Source: Actinomyces sp. zg-332
Lineage (GTDB): Bacteria; Actinomycetota; Actinomycetes; Actinomycetales; Actinomycetaceae
NCBI RefSeq assembly: GCF_011751945.2
Contig: NZ_CP064951.1
Span: 1,476,830 to 1,540,829 of the forward strand
Length of the DNA: 64,000 nt
Reading direction: 5' to 3'
Shown: positions 17,397 through 26,789 of the stretch, in pieces
Layout of the letters: the number at the start of each line of letters is the position of its first letter
How positions within the stretch are numbered: position 1 is the stretch's first letter
The notes under the pieces: generated by a model
Database searches by the model: none
Seen by the model: only the letters and a program-made list of their open reading frames with translations
Told to the model about the DNA's origin: nothing
Position numbers and translations under genes: made by a program

Positions 17397-18158
17397 TTAT
17401 TTCTTCTTTTTCAGCAAAGAGATTCCAGTTAATAAAATTGTAGCTAAAGTAATTGAGTAAACGATTTTGTTAATTTGCGAAGATAGATTTTGCTTTTCAT
17501 TCGTTTTTATTATTCGCCAATTTCTATTTATAGCTATTCTTTCTAGCTCTTTATCAGGATTTACAACGACTGGATTACCTACAAGTTCTAGTAGTGGCAA
17601 GTCTGTTATTGAGTCACTATATGCATAACTGTTTTCTAAATCCCAATTATTCTGTTCAGCTAGTTTTTTAGCAGCAAACGCTTTTTCTTTGCTGTACATA
17701 AATCTTTTCACATTTCCAGTAAATTCATCTTCTTCTACTTCTAGAGTTGTGCCTAAATAGTGATCCATATTTAGATGTTTAGCTATTGGTTTAACTATCT
17801 GCTCAGTAGACGCTGAAGCTAGTACAGTTTCGTAATGTGAAGCTTTATGTATTTCTATTAAATCTAGCATATGTGAGTAGCATTTAGGATAAATGTATTT
17901 GTCGAAAGATTTGTCGGTTATTTCCTCTAACTGTTTAATATTTATTCCAATTGATAAATTAGCTATTCTTTCCTTCATCTTTTCAGTTTTTTCATCGTTA
18001 GCACCAAAAAGCAAGTATTCTAGTTGTGACAGTATTCCAATAAAATTTTTGCCCCTAGTAGTTATACCAGCCTTAACAAAAGGTTTTCTTAGTGCCATAG
18101 ATGACGATGTAGATAAAATCGTTTTATCTAAATCAAAAAACACACATACATTCTTCAT
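17397..18158 (-). CDS. HAD-IB family phosphatase (SerB-like) with C-terminal membrane anchor
   Basis: 253 residues. HAD motif I is FFDLDKTIL near the N-terminus, motif II the ASAST segment mid-protein, and motif III YAYSDSITDLPLL with the paired acids; the ending VVNPDKELERIAINRNWRII is typical of HAD-IB hydrolases. The last 20 residues form a membrane helix with a lysine tail (ITLATILLTGISLLKKKK). The family includes phosphoserine-like and lysophosphatidate phosphatases; the substrate is not known here. In mycobacteria its homologue Rv3661 is adjacent to the Tad genes; here it is 9.5 kb from them. Confidence 0.88.
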   Translation of the reverse strand: MKNVCVFFDLDKTILSTSSSMALRKPFVKAGITTRGKNFIGILSQLEYLLFGANDEKTEKMKERIANLSIGINIKQLEEITDKSFDKYIYPKCYSHMLDLIEIHKASHYETVLASASTEQIVKPIAKHLNMDHYLGTTLEVEEDEFTGNVKRFMYSKEKAFAAKKLAEQNNWDLENSYAYSDSITDLPLLELVGNPVVVNPDKELERIAINRNWRIIKTNEKQNLSSQINKIVYSITLATILLTGISLLKKKK

Positions 18159-18233
18159 TCTTCTCCTACGATATGCCTATGAGTAAAATTCTATCTCATT
18201 ACTTTCGATGTTTAATACAGATAAAAATTATTT

Positions 18234-18279
18234 TGTGGATAAGTTACGTTATCTTGATTATTTCGTATAGTTTTCCACA
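18234..18279. promoter_or_regulatory. DnaA box and near-box ahead of the WXG-like gene
   Basis: TGTGGATAA at 18234-18242 is a perfect box in reverse orientation, and TTTTCCACA at 18271-18279 matches the looser TTWTNCACA. They lie between the divergent HAD-IB and WXG-like genes. The spacing and number are modest, so this could be chance. Confidence 0.4.
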
Positions 18280-18356
18280 TTTTTTAAAAAATTAGCTTTA
18301 TAACAGAAATTTTTTTATAAATTTAAATGCAAATACTATTCAATTTTAGGAGAAAA

Positions 18357-18593
18357 ATGTCTTTTATACTACTTAATGAAAATTTTGAAAAAGTAAATTC
18401 TTTTTTTAAACAAATCGATAACTCACTATCAAATGTTAATAAAGATTTAATCTGGGAAGGAAGTGCTAGAAAAAAGTTCGACAAAAATACTGAAACGATA
18501 AAAAATGATTTTACCCAACTGTTCTACCAACTACTAAAACTGAAAAATTACTATAACGAAAATTCAAATTACCAATACTGGCTATACTTATAA
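18357..18593 (+). CDS. WXG100-like small protein
   Basis: A 78-residue helical protein with LIWEGSARKKF in the middle. The Trp-x-Gly turn (WEG) between two helices is the hallmark of WXG100/ESAT-6-type proteins, which form helical hairpins and are exported or used as partners by type VII secretion. ATG 18357 has AGGAG upstream at good spacing. It is followed 32 bases later by a much longer lipase-like protein, presumably in the same transcript. No ESX ATPase or membrane component lies in the window. The match rests on a short motif. Confidence 0.6.
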   Translation: MSFILLNENFEKVNSFFKQIDNSLSNVNKDLIWEGSARKKFDKNTETIKNDFTQLFYQLLKLKNYYNENSNYQYWLYL

Positions 18594-18625
18594 AACTTCT
18601 AATAACATATGGGGTAAAACAGCTC

Positions 18626-20296
18626 ATGACAGGTACAACAAACCCTCATATTACTGACAATTTAAATACTAAAAATAATGTATATGTAGTTGATATAAAT
18701 AGTGTAAATACTTTCAAGATTGCTAGCACAGCTTTAGGATGGAATAATATCGCTCACCTCGTATTTGAAAGCATAAATACTCTAAAACTAATAAGAGAAC
18801 AGATTATTATGTTGTCATGTGATACGAATACAAATTTATTTATCAAACATAATATATCTGACCATATATTGCATAAGAAATATCATGCTAAAACTAATTT
18901 GGAAAACCTAATAACGCATATAAATATTTTCATCAATTCAATAGGTAGTTTTAAGGATAAACTATCATCCATAGTAGACAAAATAAATACTGTTAGTATG
19001 CTATATGAAAATGCTGAAGAAAACATTAAACGCAATATTTATCCTAGAATATTTGCTTCAGATTCTAAAGAAAATTTCACACCTTTCAGTAAAGAAACTC
19101 TCTTATACCCTAATTCTATAGGAGTAATCTATTTGTTAAGAGTTTTATTAAAAGCTGGAATTACAATAGATGATTTTTCAACATACTATAATAGAATTTC
19201 TAAAACATTATATGGAAATATAAACAGTAACGGACAAGAAAATTTATGGTTATCTAGTTCAATAGAAAAAATTTCCAAAAACCTTTATCCTCTCATGAAA
19301 AATATAAATCATAGTGAAAGACGAATAAATTCTAAAGATAAAGAAAACTCAGTTGAACATATATCGCTAATATTAGCAACTTTAATGCATAGTTTTTATA
19401 ACATAAAGCATGGTTATAAAAGTAATATATCTATAGTTCCAACTTTTAATAAGGAACTAGGTAAATCATTTCAATGTCGAATAATAAATAGTGCATATAA
19501 AACACTAGGTTCAAAAACTAATAGAAAAATCCAAATTAGTAAATTAAAAAGCCTCACACCTACAGAGTTTTACAAAAACAGTATAGGAAATTTAACTGCA
19601 TCAAACTTAGTTAAAAGAATAGGAATGTTACCTTCACGGGAAGATATAGGAGCATTTGAGATTATAAAACACGAAAATATCGTTGATGGTAAAAAGCAAA
19701 ATAGTTGGAGCATATTAATAAGAGGTACTCAAAGATGGGATGCTTCAAGTAGTAATATTCAAGATCAAGTTACGAATTTTACTAGTATTGCAAAAGCAGA
19801 TAATGACCAATATCGAGCAATCCTAGAAGGAATGAAAATGAGCGGAATTAAAAAATATGAACCAATAGAACTTGTAGGACATTCTCAAGGAGGAATCATT
19901 GCCACACAAATCGCTTCATCTAATCAAATAAACAAAAACTATAATGTCGTATCTTTAACCACATTCGGTAGTCCAACTGGTAACTACGATATACCAAATA
20001 AAATTCAAAGCATGCATTTTGAAAACTTATCTGATCCAGTACCTGCTTTAGATGGAAAGACAAATCCTGTAACTGAAAGTAGAACCACAGTTTATTTAAA
20101 CACTAATGATATGAAAATCACAAATTCAACTCATGATCAAATAATGTATTCTTATGCAGCTGAAAATATTGAAAATGCAAAAATAAACAGTGTTCAGCAA
20201 TGGGTGAAAAGTAGAAAACTCTTTATGTTCCCAGATAAAAATGAAAGGAGAACTTATAAATCTTACTCACAAATTTTTGATACAATACGCTTATAA
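18626..20296 (+). CDS. Large alpha/beta-hydrolase (lipase-like) with helical N-terminal domain, possible type VII substrate
   Basis: 556 residues in two parts. Residues 1-150 are helical with a hydrophobic LYENAEENI-type segment (about 130-140) that resembles WXG/LXG leader domains. From about residue 330 an alpha/beta-hydrolase follows with a nucleophile elbow GHSQGG (Ser420), an acid at Asp470 (LSDPVPAL) and His503 (NSTHDQ), giving a complete triad in the right order. No signal peptide or lipobox is seen, so secretion would need another route. The arrangement after a WXG-like gene suggests an exported lipase/esterase effector. The substrate is unknown. The codons are AT-rich like the neighbours. 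Confidence 0.65.
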   Translation: MTGTTNPHITDNLNTKNNVYVVDINSVNTFKIASTALGWNNIAHLVFESINTLKLIREQIIMLSCDTNTNLFIKHNISDHILHKKYHAKTNLENLITHINIFINSIGSFKDKLSSIVDKINTVSMLYENAEENIKRNIYPRIFASDSKENFTPFSKETLLYPNSIGVIYLLRVLLKAGITIDDFSTYYNRISKTLYGNINSNGQENLWLSSSIEKISKNLYPLMKNINHSERRINSKDKENSVEHISLILATLMHSFYNIKHGYKSNISIVPTFNKELGKSFQCRIINSAYKTLGSKTNRKIQISKLKSLTPTEFYKNSIGNLTASNLVKRIGMLPSREDIGAFEIIKHENIVDGKKQNSWSILIRGTQRWDASSSNIQDQVTNFTSIAKADNDQYRAILEGMKMSGIKKYEPIELVGHSQGGIIATQIASSNQINKNYNVVSLTTFGSPTGNYDIPNKIQSMHFENLSDPVPALDGKTNPVTESRTTVYLNTNDMKITNSTHDQIMYSYAAENIENAKINSVQQWVKSRKLFMFPDKNERRTYKSYSQIFDTIRL

Positions 20297-20365
20297 GGTA
20301 GATAACTAAATAAACTGATTTAATCCATATGTCTATATAAAATACCGATAATTGTCTTATACAAA

Positions 20366-22858
20366 GTGAATGGTGATTTTGTGAGCAACAACTTTGAAAC
20401 TGATATCGAGAATACAAACACATTCGATAACTCTATGACTATAAAAATCGAAGGAATCACTTGTTCTTCATGCGTAAGTAGAGTAGAAAAAGCTGTACAT
20501 AAATTAGGTAATAATAAAATTCAAGTAAATCTAGTTACAAACACAGCATATGTTGAATACAATAATCAAGTATTGCCTGAAAATATTGTAGAAGTAATAG
20601 AAAAATTAGGTTACAAAACCGAAATAACTGAAATATCAAATACTGAAGAGAATAGTAAGAATATACAAACGCCTTCAGTCAGTAATTTAGAAGAAGAAAA
20701 GTTAGTCCACCAATACGAAAACGTCACTAGTTCAGAAAAAGTAAAAATACCTTACAAAAACTTTTCTGAAAATTTCATAAGATCCAGTTTTAATGATGTA
20801 GTTGAAGAGCCCATAGGCCAAAAGACTAAAAACGAATCGACTTATAGTTTTAAACTATTAATCAGCATAATCCTTACGGCATTAAGCGTCGGTATATTAA
20901 TACCACTATATGGTAATAGCAAAATCGTTATATATTCTATTTCTATTTTCTCATTAATTGTAAGCTTGTGGTGTGGCTCATCATTCCATAAAAATGCATA
21001 CAAAAGCATTAAGAACTTTTATTTAACTATGGATTCACTTGTAAGCTTATCAGTTTTAAGTTCGCTAATCTGGTCATTTATTCAACTAACCATCACAGCA
21101 AACCCAGTGATACATAACCACTTTAGTTTAAGAATCTTTGACTTCCATTCAGCAACTTCACCATTACATTTTGACAGCGCGATGATGATAACTACCTTTA
21201 TATTATTAGGACGCTGGATAGAAGATAAATCAAAGAAACGTGGTAAGCAAGCATTACAAGACATACTTGACCTTGAAGTAAAACACGCAAAACTTGTAAC
21301 TAAAACTAATAAAACTATATTAACCCCAATTGAAAATATAAAAGTCGATGATGTAGTTCTAGTACAAAATGGAGAAGTCATACCAACAGACGGAATAATT
21401 ATTGAGGGAGAAACTGAAATAAATACTGTTATGTTGACTGGTGAAACTCTTCCAAAATACGTAACTGTAGGTGATGAAGTAGTAGGTGGAACAGTTAATA
21501 CTTTTGGTGCAATAAAAGTAAAAGTAACCAAAACCGGCAAAAATACAATGCTTTCGCAAATAATTAAAAGTGTGTTAGACTCACAGGCTCATAAACCAAA
21601 AATACAAAAATTAGTAGATAAGATTGCTGGCGTATTTACACCATTAATTGTATTCATATCAATATCAACAACTATTGTTTGGATACTACAAGAAGCTAGT
21701 ATAAATGAAGCAATAAGCATAACAATAACTATGCTCGTAATAGCTTGTCCTTGTGCATTAGGTTTAGCAACTCCTATGGCATTGATAGTTTCATCTGGTT
21801 ATACAACTAGAAACGGTATACTAGTAAAAAGTTTAGAAACTTTGGAACAACTTTCAAAAACTAATGCAGTAATTTTCGACAAAACGGGTACAGTAACAAC
21901 TGGAGAACTTTCAGTTAACAGTATCGAAGTTTGCGAAGACATAACTGAAAATGAGCTTGCAAAAATCGCATATCTTGCTGAACAAGGCTCAAAACACCCT
22001 ATTAGTGAAGCAATTACAAGTTATGTTGAAAGAAACAATATATTCAAAAATAGTGAAGAAAAAACAAAAAATGTAAGTAATCACATCAACTACGCTGGTT
22101 GTGGTGTTGAAGTAACTATAGATAACTTACGTGTACATATAGGTAAAACTAAATGGATTAAAAATCTTGGATACGAGTTGCCTGAATACTTGCTCAGAAT
22201 AGTCGCTCAGGCTCAATACACTGGTTCAATAGTTATACTTGTGGGTGGATACGATATTAACGAACCGTTTGATACAAGGGTATTAAAACTATTTGGCATA
22301 ATAACTTTCACAGATAATATAAAAGAAAATGCTAAAAAAACAATACAATACTTGGAATCAGAAAAAATAGAATCATTATTAGCAACTGGTGACAATGAAA
22401 GAAACGCAATATACATATCTAACCGCATTGGAATTGAGGAAAAAAATATCTATTCTGAACTAATGCCACTAGATAAGAAAAAGATTATACAAACTCTGCA
22501 AGAAAAAAATAAGTATGTAGCAATGGTTGGTGACGGCATAAATGACGCTGCAGCCTTATCTCAAGCTAGTATACAAGGGGCAAGTTTTTCTTTTGCTCAC
22601 GGTAGCGATTTAGCAGTCTATGCAAGTGATATAACTCTGCTAAACAGCGACATAGAGTTGATTTCTAAAACATTCAAAATTGCTAAAAAAACAATGAAAA
22701 TTATAAAACAAAATTTATTATGGGCATTTGCTTATAACATTGTAGCTATTCCAGTAGCAGCTTTTGGATTAATAAACCCAAGTGTAGCTTCTATAGCAAT
22801 GGTTACCTCTTCAATAATAGTTGTGACAAACTCTTTACGATTGCAAAATGTAAAATAA
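20366..22858 (+). CDS. copA: Copper-type P1B heavy-metal ATPase
   Basis: Transports a soft metal ion, most likely Cu(I), out of the cell using ATP. Seen in order: an N-terminal heavy-metal-associated domain with TCSSC (Cys33, Cys36), a charged linker, transmembrane helices, the membrane CPC motif in IACPCALGLATP (about 460), the phosphorylation site DKTGTVTTG (about 504), SKHPI (about 543) and the hinge GDGINDAAAL (about 722). The 830-residue length fits CopA with one metal domain. GTG 20366 and GTG 20381 are both possible starts. The symbol is given by motif; no copper regulator is next to it. Confidence 0.9.
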   Translation: MNGDFVSNNFETDIENTNTFDNSMTIKIEGITCSSCVSRVEKAVHKLGNNKIQVNLVTNTAYVEYNNQVLPENIVEVIEKLGYKTEITEISNTEENSKNIQTPSVSNLEEEKLVHQYENVTSSEKVKIPYKNFSENFIRSSFNDVVEEPIGQKTKNESTYSFKLLISIILTALSVGILIPLYGNSKIVIYSISIFSLIVSLWCGSSFHKNAYKSIKNFYLTMDSLVSLSVLSSLIWSFIQLTITANPVIHNHFSLRIFDFHSATSPLHFDSAMMITTFILLGRWIEDKSKKRGKQALQDILDLEVKHAKLVTKTNKTILTPIENIKVDDVVLVQNGEVIPTDGIIIEGETEINTVMLTGETLPKYVTVGDEVVGGTVNTFGAIKVKVTKTGKNTMLSQIIKSVLDSQAHKPKIQKLVDKIAGVFTPLIVFISISTTIVWILQEASINEAISITITMLVIACPCALGLATPMALIVSSGYTTRNGILVKSLETLEQLSKTNAVIFDKTGTVTTGELSVNSIEVCEDITENELAKIAYLAEQGSKHPISEAITSYVERNNIFKNSEEKTKNVSNHINYAGCGVEVTIDNLRVHIGKTKWIKNLGYELPEYLLRIVAQAQYTGSIVILVGGYDINEPFDTRVLKLFGIITFTDNIKENAKKTIQYLESEKIESLLATGDNERNAIYISNRIGIEEKNIYSELMPLDKKKIIQTLQEKNKYVAMVGDGINDAAALSQASIQGASFSFAHGSDLAVYASDITLLNSDIELISKTFKIAKKTMKIIKQNLLWAFAYNIVAIPVAAFGLINPSVASIAMVTSSIIVVTNSLRLQNVK

Positions 22859-22931
22859 GTCATAACTTTTACATAAATCTTAGGTTATAGTTATATGTGA
22901 ATATATAGATGCTAAGACGTTAGGAAAGAAC

Positions 22932-23603
22932 TTGTTTACTGCTACCTCTTCATTCTCATCAATATGGGAGTATCTAACAAATCCTGAAGCTTTACTGCTC
23001 GCCATGGGACCATGGGTGCTAGTTGCAGTATCTCTAATTGTATTTATAGAATCTGGAGTGTTATTCCCAGTTCTTCCCGGAGACTCACTAATATTCACTG
23101 CCGGATTATTACACATACAACTAGGAATAGGTTTACCAACATTAATCGTATCAATAACAGTATGTGCTTTACTAGGTAATATTGTAGGTTACATACTAGG
23201 TAAAAAATACGGCAGACGCTTTTTCAAGGATGACGCACGCTTCCTTAAAACTGAGTATTTGGGTCAAGCAGAACAATTTTTTATAAAATACGGTGGACGT
23301 TCACTAGTCTTAGCTCGTTTTGTTCCTTTTGTCCGCACTTTTATTCCTATAGCAGCAGGAATAGCAAACTACAACATTAAAAACTTTACTAAATGGAACC
23401 TAGTAGGAGCATTACTCTGGGGTGCTGGATTAACTTATTTAGGTTCTTTACTAGGTAATATCTCTTTTGTAAGACAAAATATAGAAATATTAGCAATAAT
23501 AATCGTGTTTGTTTCGATAATCCCAATGATTGTTGAGATTGTTATAAATAAGAGAAAATCAAAGAAAAACTCTGACATTATAAATCAAGATATTCAAAAC
23601 TAA
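22932..23603 (+). CDS. DedA-family membrane protein
   Basis: 223 residues. The VTT/DedA core is clear: FIESGVLFPVLPGDSLIFTAG near residues 38-58, GYILGKKYGRRFF, and RFVPFVRTFIPIAAGIANYN, which carries the two conserved arginines. Members act in membrane homeostasis and appear to flip undecaprenyl phosphate or phospholipids. The gene starts with TTG 22932 preceded by AGGAAAG. It follows the CopA gene by 73 bases on the same strand, but a functional link is not indicated. Confidence 0.92.
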   Translation: MFTATSSFSSIWEYLTNPEALLLAMGPWVLVAVSLIVFIESGVLFPVLPGDSLIFTAGLLHIQLGIGLPTLIVSITVCALLGNIVGYILGKKYGRRFFKDDARFLKTEYLGQAEQFFIKYGGRSLVLARFVPFVRTFIPIAAGIANYNIKNFTKWNLVGALLWGAGLTYLGSLLGNISFVRQNIEILAIIIVFVSIIPMIVEIVINKRKSKKNSDIINQDIQN

Positions 23604-23654
23604 AACGACACTAAAGCAGCAAGTGTGAACAAATAACCGAAAGAAGCATATAAG

Positions 23655-23689
23655 CTAAGGGGAATCGTATAATTTACAATTCCCCTTAG
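23655..23689 (+). terminator. Hairpin terminator after DedA
   Basis: CTAAGGGGAAT and its perfect complement ATTCCCCTTAG form an 11-bp stem around a loop of 13 bases. The following bases are only weakly T-rich. It probably ends the DedA transcript. Confidence 0.65.
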
Positions 23690-23858
23690 AATTTACTAAC
23701 ACATACTCCATGCAATAAATAGTTGTTTCAATAAGAATGTACTTTAATAAAAGTGTTATAACACCTAAATCTCACATAAATTCTTATAAAGTGAAATTTC
23801 AGATAAATGATTTTAAAGAATTATACTTACCTAAAGAAACTCAATTAAATATCCTTAA

Positions 23859-23874
23859 TGTTTCACGTGAAACA
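23859..23874. promoter_or_regulatory. parS: parS site (perfect palindrome)
   Basis: TGTTTCACGTGAAACA, the 16-bp ParB binding site, exact and fully palindromic. It is the parS most distant from the origin in this window, about 40 kb from the right end, and lies between genes. Confidence 0.92.
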
Positions 23875-23916
23875 ACCGACTGTTTGAAAGAATAACTACC
23901 GTAAATTCCATAAATG

Positions 23917-24747
23917 TTAGCGTTTCTTCATAAGCTCACGAACAAGTAGGGCAAGAACTATCGGCAATATTATTATGACCAGAACAAAAATCCAGTTCGG
24001 TATTACTGAGCCAACAAAAGCAGCTGATGACTCTATATCTCCATAAGAACTTGCGTCAATTCCAGTTATGTTAAAGCTAGGTATAAATAGAAATAACAAA
24101 CCTAATATTATAAAAATACCACCTGAAATAATATTACCAACTGTAGTATTTCTACCAAATAGTTTTACAGGCTTAGGCTGTAATAATTTGCGTTCATTAA
24201 TCCTTAGAACATCCCAGAATAATGCCATTAGGGCAACAGGAGTGACCATTCCAAAGCCATAAATCAACATCATAACAATCCCGGTAACAACACTGCCTGT
24301 TATAATCGCTGATCCTAAAACTGCTCCTAAAATAGGTCCTGAGCATCCTCCACCTATAACGGCGTATCCAAAACCTAGTAGAAAAACACCAAATACTGAA
24401 GATGAATTTTTGTTTTTAGCACTTATTTTAGCTGACAATCCAAGCTTAGGTAGAGGGACCTTGATAGAAAATACTTGCATGAAACCTATAAGGATAATCA
24501 ATGCTGCAACTACCATGGATATAGTAGGAAAATATATTTTAAACAACCCACCAAGCTCTCCAGCCAAAGCCCCTAAAGGAACTAACCCTGATATTAAACC
24601 TAAATAGAATACTAGCGTTCGTGATAGTAGCTGCTTTGAAGAATTAAAAGCATAAGCAAAAAATGCTGGCAAAAGCATCGCTGAGCAAGGAGCCAACAAA
24701 GTCAACAAGCCACCAACGTATGCTATAGCAAAATTTATCTCAAACAT
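23917..24747 (-). CDS. CcdA-like transmembrane thiol-redox protein (DsbD family)
   Basis: 276 residues with about seven membrane helices. Two single cysteines in LLAPCSAMLLP (helix 1) and IGGGCSGPILG (helix 4) are the redox pair that carries electrons from cytoplasmic thioredoxin to outside proteins in CcdA/DsbD. Its gene follows the DsbA-like gene directly with no gap, so the two are expected to work together. The helix-end 'GG' spacing fits the family. Whether it serves cytochrome maturation or general protein thiol reduction is not clear, as no cytochrome genes are near. Confidence 0.88.
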   Translation of the reverse strand: MFEINFAIAYVGGLLTLLAPCSAMLLPAFFAYAFNSSKQLLSRTLVFYLGLISGLVPLGALAGELGGLFKIYFPTISMVVAALIILIGFMQVFSIKVPLPKLGLSAKISAKNKNSSSVFGVFLLGFGYAVIGGGCSGPILGAVLGSAIITGSVVTGIVMMLIYGFGMVTPVALMALFWDVLRINERKLLQPKPVKLFGRNTTVGNIISGGIFIILGLLFLFIPSFNITGIDASSYGDIESSAAFVGSVIPNWIFVLVIIILPIVLALLVRELMKKR

Positions 24748-25557
24748 TTACTTCAAAACCTTTTTAAGCTGATCGACAAGAGTAGCAGCAACGTATTCTT
24801 TAGGTACAGCACCATTTAAAAACGCTTTACCAACAACTGTTGCAGGAGTCCCATTAATTCCCCAAGAGGAGTATTTTAAAACATTTTCATCTAACTCTTT
24901 GTAAATAGCAGGATCGTTAATTACTTTGGTAAATTCCTCGATATTTTCCACTCCTGCTTCTTTAGCAAGACTAATCACAGAATCCTTATTATAAGACTGA
25001 TGACCTGATGTTGTAGCCTTTGAAAAAGCAAGATTCATGTATTCACGGAATTTACCTTGTTTTCCAGCGGCAATGGCACCAGCAGCCGCTACATCTGAGC
25101 CATCAGCTTTAAAAACAGCAAAAGGCATATATTTGATACGCACTTTACCAGCATCAACTAATTTATTGACTATATCATATGACTCTTGGTGAAATTTCGC
25201 ACACATAGGGCAAGAAAAATCACTAAATTCTACTACGGTCAGTGGTGCATTAATATCACCATAAGCAGTTGGATAGCTTTCGTCATATTGACTTATTTCT
25301 TGAAGAAATTTAAGAGTTTTTTCATCTTTTATATCTTCAGCTGCTTTACTAGGGTCATCTACTTTTATACCAAAAGTCTCTTCAGATTTTTTAGACTCAG
25401 ATTTCTTACTAACACTACTCGAAGTTTTTTGTTTCGGATTTGCGTCTTCGCTTGAAAATGCCCAGATCGAAATAAAATACCCCGCTACTGCACTAACTAT
25501 TACTAAAATCAAAAACACTAAAGCTGCAACTTTCTTGTTTGACTCTGGCTCGTACAT
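24748..25557 (-). CDS. Membrane-anchored DsbA-family thioredoxin
   Basis: About 269 residues. A signal-anchor helix (about residues 9-33) precedes a linker of charged residues and a thioredoxin-fold domain. The active site FSCPMCAKF (CPMC) is at about residues 116-119 and the cis-proline loop is NGTPATVVG near 232. These features fit DsbA/MdbA-like oxidases acting on exported proteins. GTG 25563 is in frame but ATG 25557 is preferred, with GAGG five bases ahead. It is the first gene of a two-gene unit with the CcdA-like protein. Confidence 0.88.
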   Translation of the reverse strand: MYEPESNKKVAALVFLILVIVSAVAGYFISIWAFSSEDANPKQKTSSSVSKKSESKKSEETFGIKVDDPSKAAEDIKDEKTLKFLQEISQYDESYPTAYGDINAPLTVVEFSDFSCPMCAKFHQESYDIVNKLVDAGKVRIKYMPFAVFKADGSDVAAAGAIAAGKQGKFREYMNLAFSKATTSGHQSYNKDSVISLAKEAGVENIEEFTKVINDPAIYKELDENVLKYSSWGINGTPATVVGKAFLNGAVPKEYVAATLVDQLKKVLK

Positions 25558-26019
25558 TTTCACCTCTTCGTTTGTAAGTGTACGTTTTTATTTTGTGTAC
25601 ATTTATTAAAATAAAAATAAATAAAAGATTCTTTTTCTGAACAGCTATATGTATGTTTTTATTCCCTAATTAATAAAAATAAACAGCATGTTATTCTTTT
25701 ATTGATAACATATTTATCAAATTATTTTCTAAACTTATAAACTAGCTCAATCTGAATTCAAATATTACTGATTTTATACCCTCTGCAAAATTCATTATTT
25801 TTTCTCATAAATAATTCACTATTTCGTATTATGCATATTTTATTCAACAAATAGTAAATATGAACTATCCAGAATTTTGCTTTTACCCTCAAGTTTTATA
25901 ATAACTAAATTGCGAAATTTAGAAAATTATTTTAGAACAAGTATTAAAATTTCAACATTAAAAACAAATGACACCAAATTCAAAAAGTAAAGAATTTGAT
26001 GCCATTTGAGTAAAATCTA
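25558..26019. other. AT-rich intergenic region, holds the rplI terminator
   Basis: About 460 bases of very AT-rich DNA between the DsbA-like gene and rplI. Apart from the terminator at 25960-26008 and whatever promoter serves the DsbA-CcdA unit, nothing was recognised. Confidence 0.55.
25960..26008 (-). terminator. Intrinsic terminator of the rpsF-ssb-rpsR-rplI operon
   Basis: On the minus strand a 17-bp stem (CAAATGGCATCAAATTC with GAATTTGGTGTCATTTG, two G-U pairs) is followed by TTTTT. It lies 11 bases beyond the rplI stop. Confidence 0.9.
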
Positions 26020-26469
26020 TTAAGCAGATACTACCTGAATCTTCAAGAATGAATCAACTTCTGGATGCAATTTAACAGCAACCTTGTAGTGACCTGTTGA
26101 CTTGATAGTGTTTTCGATGCGAACCTTACGGCGATCGATATCAATGTTTAGGCCTTCTTTAACTGCTGAAGCGATTTGGCTTGTGGAAATAGAACCGAAT
26201 AGACGGCCACCTTTACCAGCATGTGCCTTAACAACAACAGTTGATTCTTGTAGAGTGTCACGTATTTCTCTAGCCTTTTCAACATCAGCAATCTCACGTG
26301 CACGACGTGCTGCACGCATCTGATCAATCTGACGCTGTGCTCCCTTTGTCCAAGGAGTAGCTAGATTACGTGGTAGTAGGTAGTTGCGTGCGTAGCCATT
26401 CTTTACTTCAACTACGTCTCCTGCAGCACCTAGATTATCAACGTCATGAGTTAAAATAATTTTTGCCAT
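26020..26469 (-). CDS. rplI: 50S ribosomal protein L9
   Basis: 149 residues. The L9 signature is at the N-terminus: KIILTHDVDNLGAAGDVVEVKNGYARNYLLP (quoted only in outline: LGAAGD, KNGYARNYL). The C-terminal domain has KGGRLFGSI. It is last in the operon rpsF-ssb-rpsR-rplI and 15 bases behind rpsR. Length is normal. Confidence 0.98.
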   Translation of the reverse strand: MAKIILTHDVDNLGAAGDVVEVKNGYARNYLLPRNLATPWTKGAQRQIDQMRAARRAREIADVEKAREIRDTLQESTVVVKAHAGKGGRLFGSISTSQIASAVKEGLNIDIDRRKVRIENTIKSTGHYKVAVKLHPEVDSFLKIQVVSA

Positions 26470-26484
26470 AGCATATCCCCCTTA

Positions 26485-26718
26485 TTAGCGACTAGAGCTA
26501 GAATATGGCAACAAAGCCATTTCGCGAGCGTTCTTAATTGCTTTAGCGATAGCGCGTTGCTCTTGTACGGATACACCTGTTACACGACGTGCACGAATCT
26601 TACCACGGTCGGAAATAAACTTACGCAATAGCGCAGTATCTTTATAATCAATTTTGCCAACTTTAACTGCACGAACTGGTGCAACTTTTTTCTTGGCTAC
26701 CTTTGGCGCTTTGGCCAT
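26485..26718 (-). CDS. rpsR: 30S ribosomal protein S18
   Basis: 77 residues with the S18 core [20 protein letters not shown] and RRVTGVS followed by [19 protein letters not shown]. The lysine-rich N-terminus is slightly extended, as often in actinobacteria. It lies between ssb and rplI. Confidence 0.97.
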   Translation of the reverse strand: MAKAPKVAKKKVAPVRAVKVGKIDYKDTALLRKFISDRGKIRARRVTGVSVQEQRAIAKAIKNAREMALLPYSSSSR

Positions 26719-26789
26719 GATTGCTCCTAAAGTTTAATCTAAGAGAACACATAGTTCTCCCCACGAACTAACAAGTTCAAAGTTTAATA

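Larger units (their letters stand above)
23604..23916. other. Intergenic region with hairpin and parS, no gene
   Basis: About 310 bases between the convergent DedA and CcdA-like genes. It holds the hairpin at 23655-23689 and a perfect parS site, listed separately. No plausible open frame was found. Confidence 0.6.
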
